Positions 46,395-55,168 of a stretch of 64,000 bases of DNA are shown one piece after another. Made by a program: the position numbers and the translations under genes. The stretch's first letter is position 1; each line of letters begins with the position of its first letter. Source of the stretch: Nostoc sp. TCL26-01 (GTDB lineage: Bacteria; Cyanobacteriota; Cyanobacteriia; Cyanobacteriales; Nostocaceae); contig NZ_CP040297.1 in NCBI RefSeq assembly GCF_013393945.1, positions 3,442,001 through 3,506,000 on the forward strand. The letters are read 5' to 3'. Under the pieces are notes generated by a model. The model did no database searches, had not been told where the DNA came from, and worked only from the letters and a program-made list of their open reading frames with translations.

Positions 46395-47180
46395 ATGCCT
46401 TCGATATTTCCAGGAATGAACCCATATTTAGAACACCCTGAGTTATTTCCTGGATTACATCACTTATTAATTAGTGAGATTGCGAGGTTTTTGTCTCCAC
46501 AATTGCGTCCTAAATATCGCGTCGCGGTGGAAGTGCGGATGTATGAAACCGCAGATGATAGTTCCCTAATTGTTGGCATTCCTGATGTCATGGTAAAAAC
46601 TCGCCAAAATGTCAGTGATGCCAACACTACAAATGTAGCAGTTGCCGCCCCATCAGTTGCACCTGTAAAAGTTACAGTACCAATCCCTATAACTATTAAA
46701 GAAGGATATTTAGAAGTCAAAGAAGTTGGGACAGAACAGTTAATTACTACAATAGAAATTCTTTCTCCTACTAATAAACGTCCCGGTAAAGGTAGGAAAG
46801 TTTATGAAAAAAAACGGGAACAAGTTTTAGGTAGTCAAACAAATTTAGTGGAAATTGATTTATTACGTCAAGGTAAACCGATGCCGATGTTTGGTAATAA
46901 GATTCAGAGCAATTATCGAATTTTGGTTTGCCCTGGAAATCGTCGTCCTGTGGCTGATTTATACGCTTTCAATTTACCAGATAAAATTCCAGCTTTTCCT
47001 CTACCTTTACGTTCTGGTGACAACGAACTAGTCATAGATTTACAAGCTTTGTTTACTCAGGTATATGATATTTATGACTATGATTTGATTGTAGATTATA
47101 GTCATCAACCAGTTCCCGCATTGTCAGAAGCTGATGCCGCTTGGGCGGATACATTGTTGCGAGAACAAGGGTTAAGATAG
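46395..47180 (+). CDS. DUF4058 family protein
   Basis: The 261-residue product has the DUF4058 start MPSIFPGMNPYLEHPELFPGLHHLLI, then RVAVEVRMYETADDSSLIVGIPDVMV, LEVKEVGTEQLITTIEILSPTNKRPGKGR and NLVEIDLLRQG. The pattern is common in cyanobacteria and may share a nuclease-like (PD-(D/E)xK) fold (EILSPTNK), but function is unknown. It begins 3 bp after the aminotransferase stop, but DUF4058 genes occur in many contexts, so linkage may be accidental. Confidence 0.85.
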   Translation: MPSIFPGMNPYLEHPELFPGLHHLLISEIARFLSPQLRPKYRVAVEVRMYETADDSSLIVGIPDVMVKTRQNVSDANTTNVAVAAPSVAPVKVTVPIPITIKEGYLEVKEVGTEQLITTIEILSPTNKRPGKGRKVYEKKREQVLGSQTNLVEIDLLRQGKPMPMFGNKIQSNYRILVCPGNRRPVADLYAFNLPDKIPAFPLPLRSGDNELVIDLQALFTQVYDIYDYDLIVDYSHQPVPALSEADAAWADTLLREQGLR

Positions 47181-47377
47181 GATATTTGCAGATGCGTTAC
47201 CGTGCTTACACCTTGCCTAACACTTCGTTGATTTTAGTATATAATGCCAATTTTTATACTCTATTGACTCTACCATAACTACCCTTCATGAGAAGATTAT
47301 ATAGAATTATCGCACTAGCTTCGAGGCGATCGCTTTACAATAGAATATGAAAAATAAATTTCCATTAGTAAAAAATT

Positions 47378-47695
47378 ATGACACATTCTTCACCAGAAAG
47401 AATTGTGAGACGTGGAAGATTATTCCCGGAAATTCAATGGACTCAAGCCCAAAAAGCTGAAGATAGAGCCAGAAGACAAGCATTTTATGAGCGTTGTTGG
47501 GCGATTTTTGAGAGGTTAAAACCAGAAATACTAAATAAATATTATGGTTGGTATATTGCCATTGAACCTAATAGCGGCGATTATTTTATTGATCAAGATA
47601 AAGAAGTAGCCAGTAAAATGGCTAGAGAAAAACACCCTCATGTGATTCATCATATTTTTGGCATTAATGAAACAGGTGTAAGTGGCAGAATATGA
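47378..47695 (+). CDS. Small protein preceding the aspartic protease, unknown function
   Basis: The 105-residue product (MTHSSPERIVRRGRLFPEIQW start) has a basic N-terminus and a C-terminal part with YYGWYIAIEPNSGDYFIDQDKEVASKMA, which fits small cyanobacterial proteins that assemble with a clan AA protease. Its stop overlaps the ATG of that protease gene by 4 bp, the arrangement of toxin-antitoxin-like pairs. No domain name is certain. Confidence 0.7.
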   Translation: MTHSSPERIVRRGRLFPEIQWTQAQKAEDRARRQAFYERCWAIFERLKPEILNKYYGWYIAIEPNSGDYFIDQDKEVASKMAREKHPHVIHHIFGINETGVSGRI

Positions 47696-48054
47696 TTGAG
47701 GGAAGATTTGGAGAATATGGACAAATTTATTTTGAGATAGATTTAATTGGCGGTGATGGTTTGGGTTTTCCTGTAGAAACAATGTTAGATACAGGATTTA
47801 CTGAGTTTCTAGCTATGAATAAACAAGATGTAGAGAGTCTTGATTGGCAGTTTTTAAATCAAGATAAATTAAGAACTGCTCAAGGAGAAACTGAATTTGA
47901 TGTTTATAGCGGTAGAGTCATCATAGATAATCAAGAATTGGAAATTCCTGTATTTGCTGGAGATGAAATACAGGAATTTTTATTAGGTTCTCGATGGTTG
48001 AAATCGTTTATTTTAGTTGCTGATTATAGTCAAAATAGAGTTACATTAGATTAG
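47692..48054 (+). CDS. Clan AA (retropepsin-like) aspartic protease
   Basis: The 120-residue product has the single-domain retropepsin pattern: hydrophobic strand then the catalytic motif ETMLDTGFTEFLAMNKQ (DTG), followed by SGRVIIDNQELEIPVFAGDEIQEFLLGSRWLK (typical LLG-x-x-x-L near the end). Such proteins work as homodimers. Cyanobacteria encode many, always coupled to a small upstream protein, as here. The substrate may be that partner. Confidence 0.85.
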   Translation: MIEGRFGEYGQIYFEIDLIGGDGLGFPVETMLDTGFTEFLAMNKQDVESLDWQFLNQDKLRTAQGETEFDVYSGRVIIDNQELEIPVFAGDEIQEFLLGSRWLKSFILVADYSQNRVTLD

Positions 48055-48154
48055 ATATAAAATATCTGGCATTTCTGACGACAAGCGATCGCTAGTATGA
48101 GTTAATCTGTGAATACAGCAAGATTTATAGCGTTGCTGAAATAAGGTTAAGTTA

Positions 48155-48484
48155 ATGCTCACTCCTTATATTACTACTTCCCAGTCGATTGCTGCTGGTT
48201 TCCATGCTCTTTCTGATCCCATCAGAATTAATGTACTTGAATTACTGCGCCAGCGAGAATTATGTGTCTGCGACTTATGCGACGCTTTGGGGGTAAGTCA
48301 GTCTAAACTGTCTTTTCACCTGAAAACTCTCAAGGAAGCCAACTTAGTTAACTCCCGCCAAGAAGGGCGTTGGATTTATTACAGCCTGAATTTGCCGCAA
48401 TTTGCTGTATTGGAAAAGTATTTGACAGATTACCAGCACTTAGGACAAATATTGTCTGCACCTTCTTGCAATCAGGTTTCCTAA
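48155..48484 (+). CDS. arsR: ArsR-family arsenite-responsive repressor
   Basis: The 109-residue winged-helix protein has the ArsR metal-sensing motif RELCVCDLCDALGVSQSKLSFHLKTLKEA, in which the cysteines of ELCVCDLC bind As(III). The recognition helix is SQSKLSFHLKTL. Unliganded ArsR represses the ars genes. Two candidate operator palindromes lie in the 117-bp gap before the next gene, pointing to control of the downstream genes. The cluster order is arsR, pstS-like, aquaporin, arsH, arsC, all on the same strand. Confidence 0.93.
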   Translation: MLTPYITTSQSIAAGFHALSDPIRINVLELLRQRELCVCDLCDALGVSQSKLSFHLKTLKEANLVNSRQEGRWIYYSLNLPQFAVLEKYLTDYQHLGQILSAPSCNQVS

Positions 48485-48487
48485 TAC

Positions 48488-48556
48488 ATCAACTTTTTTT
48501 GATGAATTTTTGTGTATATTAACTTTCTAGTAATTGACATATCAATTTTTTTTGAA
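48488..48556 (+). promoter_or_regulatory. arsR operator: Two ArsR-type operator palindromes
   Basis: ATCAA-N6-TTGAT is perfect at 48488-48503, and ATCAA-N6-TTGAA at 48541-48556 has one mismatch. I recall ATCAA(N6)TTGAT as the described Synechocystis ArsR box. TTGACA at 48534-48539 and TATACT at 48567-48572 lie around the second box, although 27 bp apart is too long for a standard promoter. The boxes separate arsR from the genes it would control. Confidence 0.7.
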
Positions 48557-48601
48557 ATGATAGAGGTATACTTTTAATATCACCCCCTCAAGGTGCAGTC
48601 A

Positions 48602-49660
48602 ATGAAAGCAATAGCAGAAAAATTGGCTCTAGCGCTGGGGATTTTCGCTGTGGTAACTGGTTGTACCTCTACAGCTAATACCTCAACTCAAACTCAGCAA
48701 TCACCAAAAGCAGCCGAAGCGGCGAATAAAAACCAAGTAACAAAAGTAACGATTGATGGCTCAAGTACAGTCTACCCGATTTCCCAGGCGATCGCTAAAG
48801 ACTTCCAAGCCAACTCTAAGAATAATACCCAAGTTGAAGTGAATTTTTCCGGTACTGGTGGCGGTTTTACTAAATTTTGTACTGGGAAAATAGACATCAA
48901 CAATGCTTCTCGCCCAATTTCTCAAGCAGAGATGGCAGATTGTAATCGTAATGGCATCAGGTATATAGAGTTGCCTGTAGCTTTTGATGCCCTGACTATT
49001 GCGGTAAACCCAGAAAACAATTGGGCAAAAGACATTACAGTTGCAGAATTGAAAAAAATATGGGAGCCTGGAGCAGAAGGAAAAATTACCCGGTGGAACC
49101 AAGTAAGAGCCTCATGGCCAGATCGGCCACTAAACTTATATGGTGCGGGTAAACAATCTGGGACATTCGACTATTTTACAGAAGCGGTTACAGGTAAAGC
49201 CAAAGCTAGCCGTAACGACTATACAGCGAGTGAAGATGATGATGTCTTAGTTGCAAGTATCAGCAAAGACCCCAATGCTTTGGGTTACTTTGGCTATGCT
49301 TATTATGAAGAAAACCAAGGTAAATTAAAAGCGCTACCAGTAGATAGTGGTAAAGGTGCAATCTTACCATCACGAGCAACTGTAGAAAAATCTCAATATC
49401 AGCCACTTTCTCGACCTTTATTTATCTACGTCAATCCCTGGTCAGCACAACATAAAAGTGCAGTATATCAGTTTGTCGATTTCTACGTGAAACAAGCACC
49501 AAAAACTGTGAGTTCTGTCGGCTATGTGCCTTTACCCGCAGAAGCTTACCACATTGATTATGTGCATTTAAACCAGGGTAAAGCCGGAACAGTATTTGCT
49601 GGCAAAGCCCAGTTTGATTTAACAATTGGGGAATTATTACGCAAACAAAAGCAGTTTTAA
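48602..49660 (+). CDS. PstS-like phosphate/arsenate substrate-binding lipoprotein
   Basis: The 352-residue product has a lipoprotein signal (LALALGIFAVVTGC, lipidated Cys at about 21) and the PBP-like phosphate-binding fold: VTKVTIDGSSTVYPISQAIAKDFQ, VNFSGTGGGFTKFCTGKIDINNASRPI, GAGKQSGTFDYFTEAV. It is a PstS homologue without neighbouring pstCAB permease genes. Being between arsR and arsH implies As-regulated expression. I start at ATG 48602, with AAGG upstream; a GTG at 48593 is possible. It may bind phosphate in the presence of arsenate or help exclude arsenate. Confidence 0.85.
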   Translation: MKAIAEKLALALGIFAVVTGCTSTANTSTQTQQSPKAAEAANKNQVTKVTIDGSSTVYPISQAIAKDFQANSKNNTQVEVNFSGTGGGFTKFCTGKIDINNASRPISQAEMADCNRNGIRYIELPVAFDALTIAVNPENNWAKDITVAELKKIWEPGAEGKITRWNQVRASWPDRPLNLYGAGKQSGTFDYFTEAVTGKAKASRNDYTASEDDDVLVASISKDPNALGYFGYAYYEENQGKLKALPVDSGKGAILPSRATVEKSQYQPLSRPLFIYVNPWSAQHKSAVYQFVDFYVKQAPKTVSSVGYVPLPAEAYHIDYVHLNQGKAGTVFAGKAQFDLTIGELLRKQKQF

Positions 49661-49664
49661 ATTA

Positions 49665-50360
49665 ATGAAGTCATTGATTAAAGAAGTTGCCCAATATCGA
49701 CGAGAGATGCTAGCAGAAGCGATCGGCACATTTATTTTAGTGTTTGCTGGGACTGGTGCAGTCATGGTGAACAAAATAAGTAACGGTGCTATCACCCATC
49801 TGGGTATCAGTTTAGTATTTGGTGCTATTGTGGCTGCGTTAATTTACAGTCTCGGTCATATTAGCGGCGCACACTTCAACCCATCAGTGACAATGGCATT
49901 TTGGACGGCGGGCTTTTTCCCCAGGCGACGAGTTATACCGTATATATTGGCACAATTAGTCGGGGCGATCGCTGCTTCTGCACTACTCCTAATTAGTCTA
50001 GGACGAGTTGCCAATTTAGGCGCAACTTTGCCACTAAATAATAACTGGTGGCAATCTTTCGTCTTAGAAACTGTTCTCACCTTCATTTTGATGTTTGTGA
50101 TTTTAGGTTCTGGATTAGATAGACGCGCACCCATAGGTTTTGCTGGGTTAGCAATTGGTTTAACAGTAGGAGTAGAAGCCGCATTTATGGGGCCAATTAC
50201 AGGTGCAAGTATGAATCCCGCCCGTTCCTTTGGTCCCGCTTTTATCGGCGGAATTTGGCAACATCACTGGGTTTACTGGCTTGCACCAATTATCGGCGCG
50301 CAATTAGCCGTCATCGTTTATCGGCAACTTTCCAACGGTTTTCGGGATTTTAAGGAATAA
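49665..50360 (+). CDS. Aquaporin/aquaglyceroporin (MIP family), probable arsenite channel
   Basis: The 231-residue product from ATG 49665 has six hydrophobic helices and two half-helix motifs. The first is NPS instead of NPA (HISGAHFNPSVTMAF), the second NPA (ASMNPARSFGPAF). It is 4 bp after the pstS-like stop and 9 bp before arsH. In Sinorhizobium AqpS replaces an arsenite pump in an ars operon and lets As(III) leave down the gradient. This gene is the likely counterpart; no arsB or acr3 pump is in the window. Confidence 0.9.
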   Translation: MKSLIKEVAQYRREMLAEAIGTFILVFAGTGAVMVNKISNGAITHLGISLVFGAIVAALIYSLGHISGAHFNPSVTMAFWTAGFFPRRRVIPYILAQLVGAIAASALLLISLGRVANLGATLPLNNNWWQSFVLETVLTFILMFVILGSGLDRRAPIGFAGLAIGLTVGVEAAFMGPITGASMNPARSFGPAFIGGIWQHHWVYWLAPIIGAQLAVIVYRQLSNGFRDFKE

Positions 50361-50369
50361 GAGATTTCC

Positions 50370-51062
50370 ATGACTTCTTTTGATCATCCACCCAGAATTT
50401 TATTTTTATATGGTTCTTTGCGAGAACGTTCCTATAGCCGCTTATTAGCAGAAGAAGCTGCCAGAATTATCACCGAATTTGGTGCTGAAGTGAAGTTTTT
50501 TGACCCCCGTGAATTACCGATACATGGAAGTGTGCCAGATAGCCATCCCAAGGTACAAGAATTGAGGGAATTGAGTATGTGGTCTGAGGGTCAAGTATGG
50601 TCTTCACCTGAGATGCACGGTACTATTACTGGGATTATGAAAAACCAAATTGACTGGATTCCTTTGAGTTTAGGTGCAGTTAGACCGACTCAAGGGAGAA
50701 CTTTAGCAGTGATGCAAGTCAGTGGTGGTTCTCAGTCTTTTAATGCTGTAAACACGTTGCGGATTTTGGGACGATGGATGCGAATGTTTACCATTCCCAA
50801 TCAGTCTTCCGTGGCAAAAGCATATCAAGAGTTTAACGAAGACGGAACGATGAAGGATTCATCTTACCGCGATCGCGTAGTGGATGTCATGGAAGAACTC
50901 TATAAGTTTACCCTGCTGTTGCGTGACCAAGTTGATTATTTAACCGACCGCTACAGTGAACGTAAAGAAAAAGCAGCAAAAGCCACTGCTGAGGTAGCAA
51001 ATCGGGCTTTGGAAGTGAATGTAGTTCAAAGTTTGCCAATTATTAACAACCAAAAATCATGA
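50370..51062 (+). CDS. arsH: ArsH, NADPH-dependent flavoprotein
   Basis: The 230-residue product fits ArsH in length and motifs: [27 protein letters not shown] (flavodoxin-like FMN-binding start), [55 protein letters not shown]. ArsH oxidises trivalent organoarsenicals and reduces quinones with NADPH. It shares an ATGA overlap with the arsC gene downstream, showing a coupled operon. Confidence 0.93.
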   Translation: MTSFDHPPRILFLYGSLRERSYSRLLAEEAARIITEFGAEVKFFDPRELPIHGSVPDSHPKVQELRELSMWSEGQVWSSPEMHGTITGIMKNQIDWIPLSLGAVRPTQGRTLAVMQVSGGSQSFNAVNTLRILGRWMRMFTIPNQSSVAKAYQEFNEDGTMKDSSYRDRVVDVMEELYKFTLLLRDQVDYLTDRYSERKEKAAKATAEVANRALEVNVVQSLPIINNQKS

Positions 51063-51454
51063 AAAAAATCATGTTTGTCTGCAAGAAAAATTCTCGCCGT
51101 TCCCAAATGGCAGAGGGATTTACCAAAGTCTTAGGAGCAGGTAAAGTTGCTGTTTCTAGTTCTGGTTTAGCATCGAGTGAAGTCGATCCCATTACTGTAC
51201 AAGTTATGTCAGAAATTGGTATTGATATTAGTAACCAAACTTCCAAAGCCTTGAGTGAGTTTAATTCTGAAGATTATGATGCGGTGATTTCTTTGTGTGG
51301 TTGTGGTGTGAATTTACCAGAACCTTGGGTGTTAAGAGAAGTGTTTGAAGATTGGCAACTAGATGATCCCGAAGGACACTCTATCGAAACTTTTCGCCGT
51401 GTTCGTGATGAAGTAAAAGAAAGAGTGGTGAAATTAATTGCTTTACTCCAGTAA
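51059..51454 (+). CDS. arsC: Arsenate reductase (LMW phosphatase fold)
   Basis: The 131-residue product has the CX5R loop (C8KKNSRRS), a pair C80-x-C82 in LCGCGVNLP and the DWQLDDPEG segment. Cys8, Cys80 and Cys82 are the catalytic cysteines I recall for Synechocystis ArsC, which reduces As(V) to As(III) with glutathione and glutaredoxin. It overlaps arsH by 4 bp. As(III) formed here would leave through the aquaporin encoded in the same cluster. Confidence 0.93.
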   Translation: MKKIMFVCKKNSRRSQMAEGFTKVLGAGKVAVSSSGLASSEVDPITVQVMSEIGIDISNQTSKALSEFNSEDYDAVISLCGCGVNLPEPWVLREVFEDWQLDDPEGHSIETFRRVRDEVKERVVKLIALLQ

Positions 51455-51572
51455 ATTCAATCTCTTTTCACCTCTGAGTTTTTATCAAAGGTTGCTGTTG
51501 AATTCCACCCAGATTTATGGGCAACAGCACCAATTAAATCATCAGAAACATCTGCATTTCCTAACTATTGAG

Positions 51573-51831
51573 CATGGATGAATCTTGTTATTCATTGGAT
51601 TCGGATAGGGATATTATTGATTATTCTCCCAAAGCGATCGCCTATATCCAAATAGTAGGCGATCTCTACTACAGGCAAAGCTTACGCTCATCAATTGAAT
51701 TGAAGTTCTTCGGATTAGTCGGGAATAAATTTACTGATTTTTTGTTTGTTGTTGACTGAACCAAGCTTCTAAATCCATGATTGTAGCAAAATCCAACAAT
51801 GCTTCTCCCAGCGCTTCTAATTGTTCGATTG
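51573..51831. repeat. Direct repeat, copy A, left of the DUF4351 gene
   Basis: The stretch is repeated at 52631-52888 (offset about 1058 bp) with scattered mismatches. Each copy covers, on the reverse strand, the first codons of a DUF4351-type gene (ATGGATGAATCTTGT on the plus strand), the upstream region (containing GCGATCGCCTA and CAAATAGTAGGCGAT) and the last codons of another gene (CCAAGCTTCTAAATCCAT). In this copy the 5' end is a remnant with a lost start codon, and the 3' end belongs to the intact gene. Confidence 0.85.
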
Positions 51832-52648
51832 ATAATTTTTGAATTTGTTCGATGAGAGATACATCTATGTTTCCCAATCGTCGATTTAACAACCGCAGAA
51901 TTAGCTGTTGTTCTCCTTGCTGTAAACCTTGCTCTAAACCTTCCTGTCTAGCTTTTTCTCTGTCTTGCTGATACAGTGGCGCTAATCTCATCACTAACTC
52001 CCGATCCTCTATTTCGATATTTTGATTGATTCGCAAATTTTGTTGCAGGCTATAAAGTAATTCTAGCGTCACTCGGACAAAGGGATGATCGGCTGGTAGT
52101 GCGGTTAATTCATCGATCGCTTGTCGCTGTACTCTACCACGCCCTAGCAATCTCAGCCACAGGGTTTGGGAAGTACGAGGTAGCTGATGAATTGCTACTA
52201 TGGCTGTGCGTAAATGCTTCGGTAAAAAGTACACTCCCTCTATCCAGTCTAATTTTATCACTGCACTAAACCCAGAAATTATATTTTTGGAGGCGGTGGG
52301 TGTGAGTATCCATAGTTGAGGTATTTCTGTTTCTGGGATTTTAATTTTATTGCGCTTGGCTTCTCGCTGCATTGCGCTTTTTACTTCTGAGAGTTTGGAG
52401 ATACAATCGTTGATTTCATCTATGGATGCGGGGTTGCGGAATGGTTCAAATATGGCTGGTGTTGTCGCCATTTTTCCCAATATTCCCAATGTGGCTAAAT
52501 TAGCTGTTTGTGTGGGAATTGGGGTGAATAATACGTCGATTTCTTTGACTTCTGCTGCTACTCGACTTGGTGCTTGGATTTTGCCATAGGGTTTTAGAAG
52601 TTCTTCTAAGTAGTCTTTGGAGAATTGATCATGGATGAATCTTGTCAT
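51731..52648 (-). CDS. Rpn/DUF4351-family protein
   Basis: The 305-residue product is a member of the large Rpn/PD-(D/E)xK recombination-promoting family as found in cyanobacteria. It has an N-terminal nuclease-like part (MTRFIHDQFSKDYLEELLKPYGKIQAPSRVAAEVKEIDVLFTP, with conserved acidic IDVLF), a charged EKARQEGLEQGLQQGEQQ segment, and a C-terminal DUF4351 domain (LILRLLNRRLGNIDVSLIEQIQKLSIEQLEALGEALLDF). Activity is uncertain. It is bounded on both sides by direct repeats (51573-51831, 52631-52888). Confidence 0.82.
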   Translation of the reverse strand: MTRFIHDQFSKDYLEELLKPYGKIQAPSRVAAEVKEIDVLFTPIPTQTANLATLGILGKMATTPAIFEPFRNPASIDEINDCISKLSEVKSAMQREAKRNKIKIPETEIPQLWILTPTASKNIISGFSAVIKLDWIEGVYFLPKHLRTAIVAIHQLPRTSQTLWLRLLGRGRVQRQAIDELTALPADHPFVRVTLELLYSLQQNLRINQNIEIEDRELVMRLAPLYQQDREKARQEGLEQGLQQGEQQLILRLLNRRLGNIDVSLIEQIQKLSIEQLEALGEALLDFATIMDLEAWFSQQQTKNQ

Positions 52649-52888
52649 TCATTTGGTTTAGTCAGAGAGATTATCTGTTATTTTACCAAAGCGATCGCCT
52701 ACAACCAAATAGTAGGCGATATGTACAACGAGCAAAGCCTACGCTCATCAATTGAATTGGAGTTCTTCGGATTAGTCGGGAATAAATTTACTGATTTTTT
52801 GTTTGTTGTTGACTTAACCAAGCTTCTAAATCCATCATTGTAGCCAAATCCAACAATGCTTCCCCCAGCGCTTCTAATTGTTCTATTG
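52631..52888. repeat. Direct repeat, copy B, right of the DUF4351 gene
   Basis: This copy includes the first codons of the intact DUF4351 gene (ATG 52648 on the reverse strand) plus its upstream region, followed by the last ~30 codons of a second, truncated DUF4351-type gene (up to about 52888). Together with copy A this reads as the remains of a tandem array of at least two gene copies, of which only one is complete. Confidence 0.85.
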
Positions 52889-52929
52889 CACGGAAATTCT
52901 AATTTTTATCTCAAATAGCCAACATTAAT

Positions 52930-53577
52930 TCATAACTGTTGTATTTGCTGTCTTACCCACAGACGAAAAGCTCTCAAAGTTGCATTTCTACCGATAATTT
53001 TACTTTGCTCAAGATACTGGGGAATGATATCAATCAAAGTTAATCCAGGAAAATTTAAACTTTCTGGAGACTCCACGTATACACCATCTTGTAAAATATT
53101 AATTTTTAGTTTACCTCTGGCAAATTGCCAAAGTTCCGGCACTTTTAGCGCTTGGTAAATATGAGGATGAGTACGAGAAGTAATATCAATCTCTAAAGCT
53201 AAATCTGGCGGAGGATCTACTGTTAAATCCAGTCTGTTTTTACCGCGAATTTTAGATTCATTTTTAATATAAAAACACTGATCAGGCTCGATCCCTTGCG
53301 CCATTGCTTGATTTTTGAAAGTAGTAGAACCTAAGCATCTAAATTCAATATCTAATTCTTCCAAAAATGCTTTAACTAAATCCCCAATAATTTCTTTATC
53401 ATCTTCATGTTCTGGCAATGGAGCCATAATTTCTAGTATTCCCTTGTCATAAGCAATACGTGCTGCGCGATGTTCTCCTAATTCTTCGAGAATTGTTTCC
53501 AATTCCTGCCAAGTGACATCCCGCAACAATACTGTTTGCCCAGGTGGAACATAGATGCGATTTAATTCTAATAACAT
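52930..53577 (-). CDS. Uma2-family (DUF820) protein
   Basis: The 215-residue product has VTWQELETILEELGEHRAARIAYDKGILEIMAP, then GIEPDQCFYIKN, DPPPDLALEIDITS and HPHIYQALKVPELWQF, the full Uma2 set with acidic catalytic-type residues. It lies just beside the DUF4351 repeat block. Role unknown. It is similar in length to the Uma2 at 34258-34905 but diverged. Confidence 0.87.
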   Translation of the reverse strand: MLLELNRIYVPPGQTVLLRDVTWQELETILEELGEHRAARIAYDKGILEIMAPLPEHEDDKEIIGDLVKAFLEELDIEFRCLGSTTFKNQAMAQGIEPDQCFYIKNESKIRGKNRLDLTVDPPPDLALEIDITSRTHPHIYQALKVPELWQFARGKLKINILQDGVYVESPESLNFPGLTLIDIIPQYLEQSKIIGRNATLRAFRLWVRQQIQQL

Positions 53578-53615
53578 CGCTGCTATTCCAAAAAATTTAG
53601 GATAAATTTAGGTTA

Positions 53616-55019
53616 CTACAAATCAGTTGATAGGCTGCGAAAATTTAACTGTTCTTCAGAGATCCAAGCACCATGAAAACCATAGGGTATGCGCTGAGGA
53701 ATTAAGATTCGTGCGATCGCTTCACTAGTCACATCTTGAGCATTAATTATCACTAATTCTGAACAATCTTCAGCAGTATCATAAACATAAGTAACCAACC
53801 AGCCATCATCCTCTGCTGTGCTACTAGGATTTGGCACAAATACAGGTTCGCCACCGTAGCGTTCTCTTCCGTATTCATGAGTTTGAGATTTACCATTGCG
53901 GAAGTCATATTTAATGATGCCATCGAACAAAGGTAGAGAACTTTTTGCCATTTTGCCAGTGTAACCATATTGGTTTGGTTGTCCTAAAAAGTTCTCATTA
54001 ATGCGGGGAAATTCTGAAGCGACATCATCCAGCATTTCTTCCGCAACTTTCCCAGTGGTTAAATTAAACCGCCAGCGATGTAAGCGGGGGGTATCTGCTT
54101 GTGAGTCTAGTTTGGCATCTGGAGAACCTAAAACAGTAGTGGAACTCATGCGACAAGCAATTAATACTACCTCGTCTTGATCTTCATAGGCGTTGAGGGT
54201 ATGAAAGATATAACAAGAGGGAGTTTCAAACCAGCGAATATTACTGTTGTTACCATGACGGGGTAAAATACCGAAGCGACTAGAGCGATCGCTCTCAAAC
54301 ATCAACATGGGTTTCCCTGTTTGTATCCGTTCTGGATTAAAAGTTAGGGGCAAATCCATAAAAATTGTATAGTTCTCAGTGATGGCAAAGTCGTGCATCA
54401 TCACACTCATCGGTAAATCAATCGGTACTGTGCTGACTAATTCCCCAGTGACAGAAACTACGCTGTAATGTAAGTATGGTGGCGCGAATGAGTAACCAAA
54501 AAACATCATTTCGCCTGTGATGGGATCTACTTTAGGATGAGCAGTAAAGGCAGAAGCTAGTTTACCGTTGTAGATATACTCCCCTATAGTGTCTAACTCA
54601 GGTACTTTAATTGCATGAGGTGCGCCACCTTCCCACAGTGCGAATAATTGTCCCGCGTGCCAGATTAAAGCTGTATTACCAGTGTTGTGACTAGGGAGTT
54701 CTGGCTGCGGTGGTTCCATCAAACCAGTCCAGATAGCTTTACCAGCCTGATTTTCTCTTTGCCATCTTTGAGTACGGACGTAGCGATTGCGATAGCTGGC
54801 TTGATTATGACCGATTCTGACACCATGCAACATTCCATCCCCATCAAACCAATGATATTGACCAATGGGTTGCCAATGGGGATTGGGGCCATTACGGACA
54901 AACATACCTGATAATGTAGGTGGGATTTCCCCGATAACTTTGAGAGTCTCGGTAGTGATTTCTGCCTTAACAGGGGCAAAATTACCATCCAGATAGGGAT
55001 TGACTGCTGTGGTCGTCAT
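53616..55019 (-). CDS. Carotenoid oxygenase (RPE65/CCD family)
   Basis: The 467-residue product has the beta-propeller CCD pattern with the four iron histidines in FTAHPKVDP, MMHDFAIT, the FHTLNAYED segment and the C-terminal YGFHGAWI. MFVRNGPNPHWQPIGQYHWFDGDGMLHGVRI is the normal family start region. It cleaves double bonds of carotenoids or apocarotenoids with O2; the Nostoc enzymes NSC1 and NSC3 are of this type. No signal peptide is present. Substrate (carotenoid or apocarotenoid) is not certain. Confidence 0.92.
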   Translation of the reverse strand: MTTTAVNPYLDGNFAPVKAEITTETLKVIGEIPPTLSGMFVRNGPNPHWQPIGQYHWFDGDGMLHGVRIGHNQASYRNRYVRTQRWQRENQAGKAIWTGLMEPPQPELPSHNTGNTALIWHAGQLFALWEGGAPHAIKVPELDTIGEYIYNGKLASAFTAHPKVDPITGEMMFFGYSFAPPYLHYSVVSVTGELVSTVPIDLPMSVMMHDFAITENYTIFMDLPLTFNPERIQTGKPMLMFESDRSSRFGILPRHGNNSNIRWFETPSCYIFHTLNAYEDQDEVVLIACRMSSTTVLGSPDAKLDSQADTPRLHRWRFNLTTGKVAEEMLDDVASEFPRINENFLGQPNQYGYTGKMAKSSLPLFDGIIKYDFRNGKSQTHEYGRERYGGEPVFVPNPSSTAEDDGWLVTYVYDTAEDCSELVIINAQDVTSEAIARILIPQRIPYGFHGAWISEEQLNFRSLSTDL

Positions 55020-55168
55020 GGTATCGAGTCGAGAAGCGAGTGATTCATTTATGATATTAGCGATCGCTTAAATTGTAATTCCCTATCCGCCAGTAAAACA
55101 CCACAGATATCGACTATTTTGATTTACCTCTGAGTATGGATATTCTTGAAAATCAATGAGGATTAACT

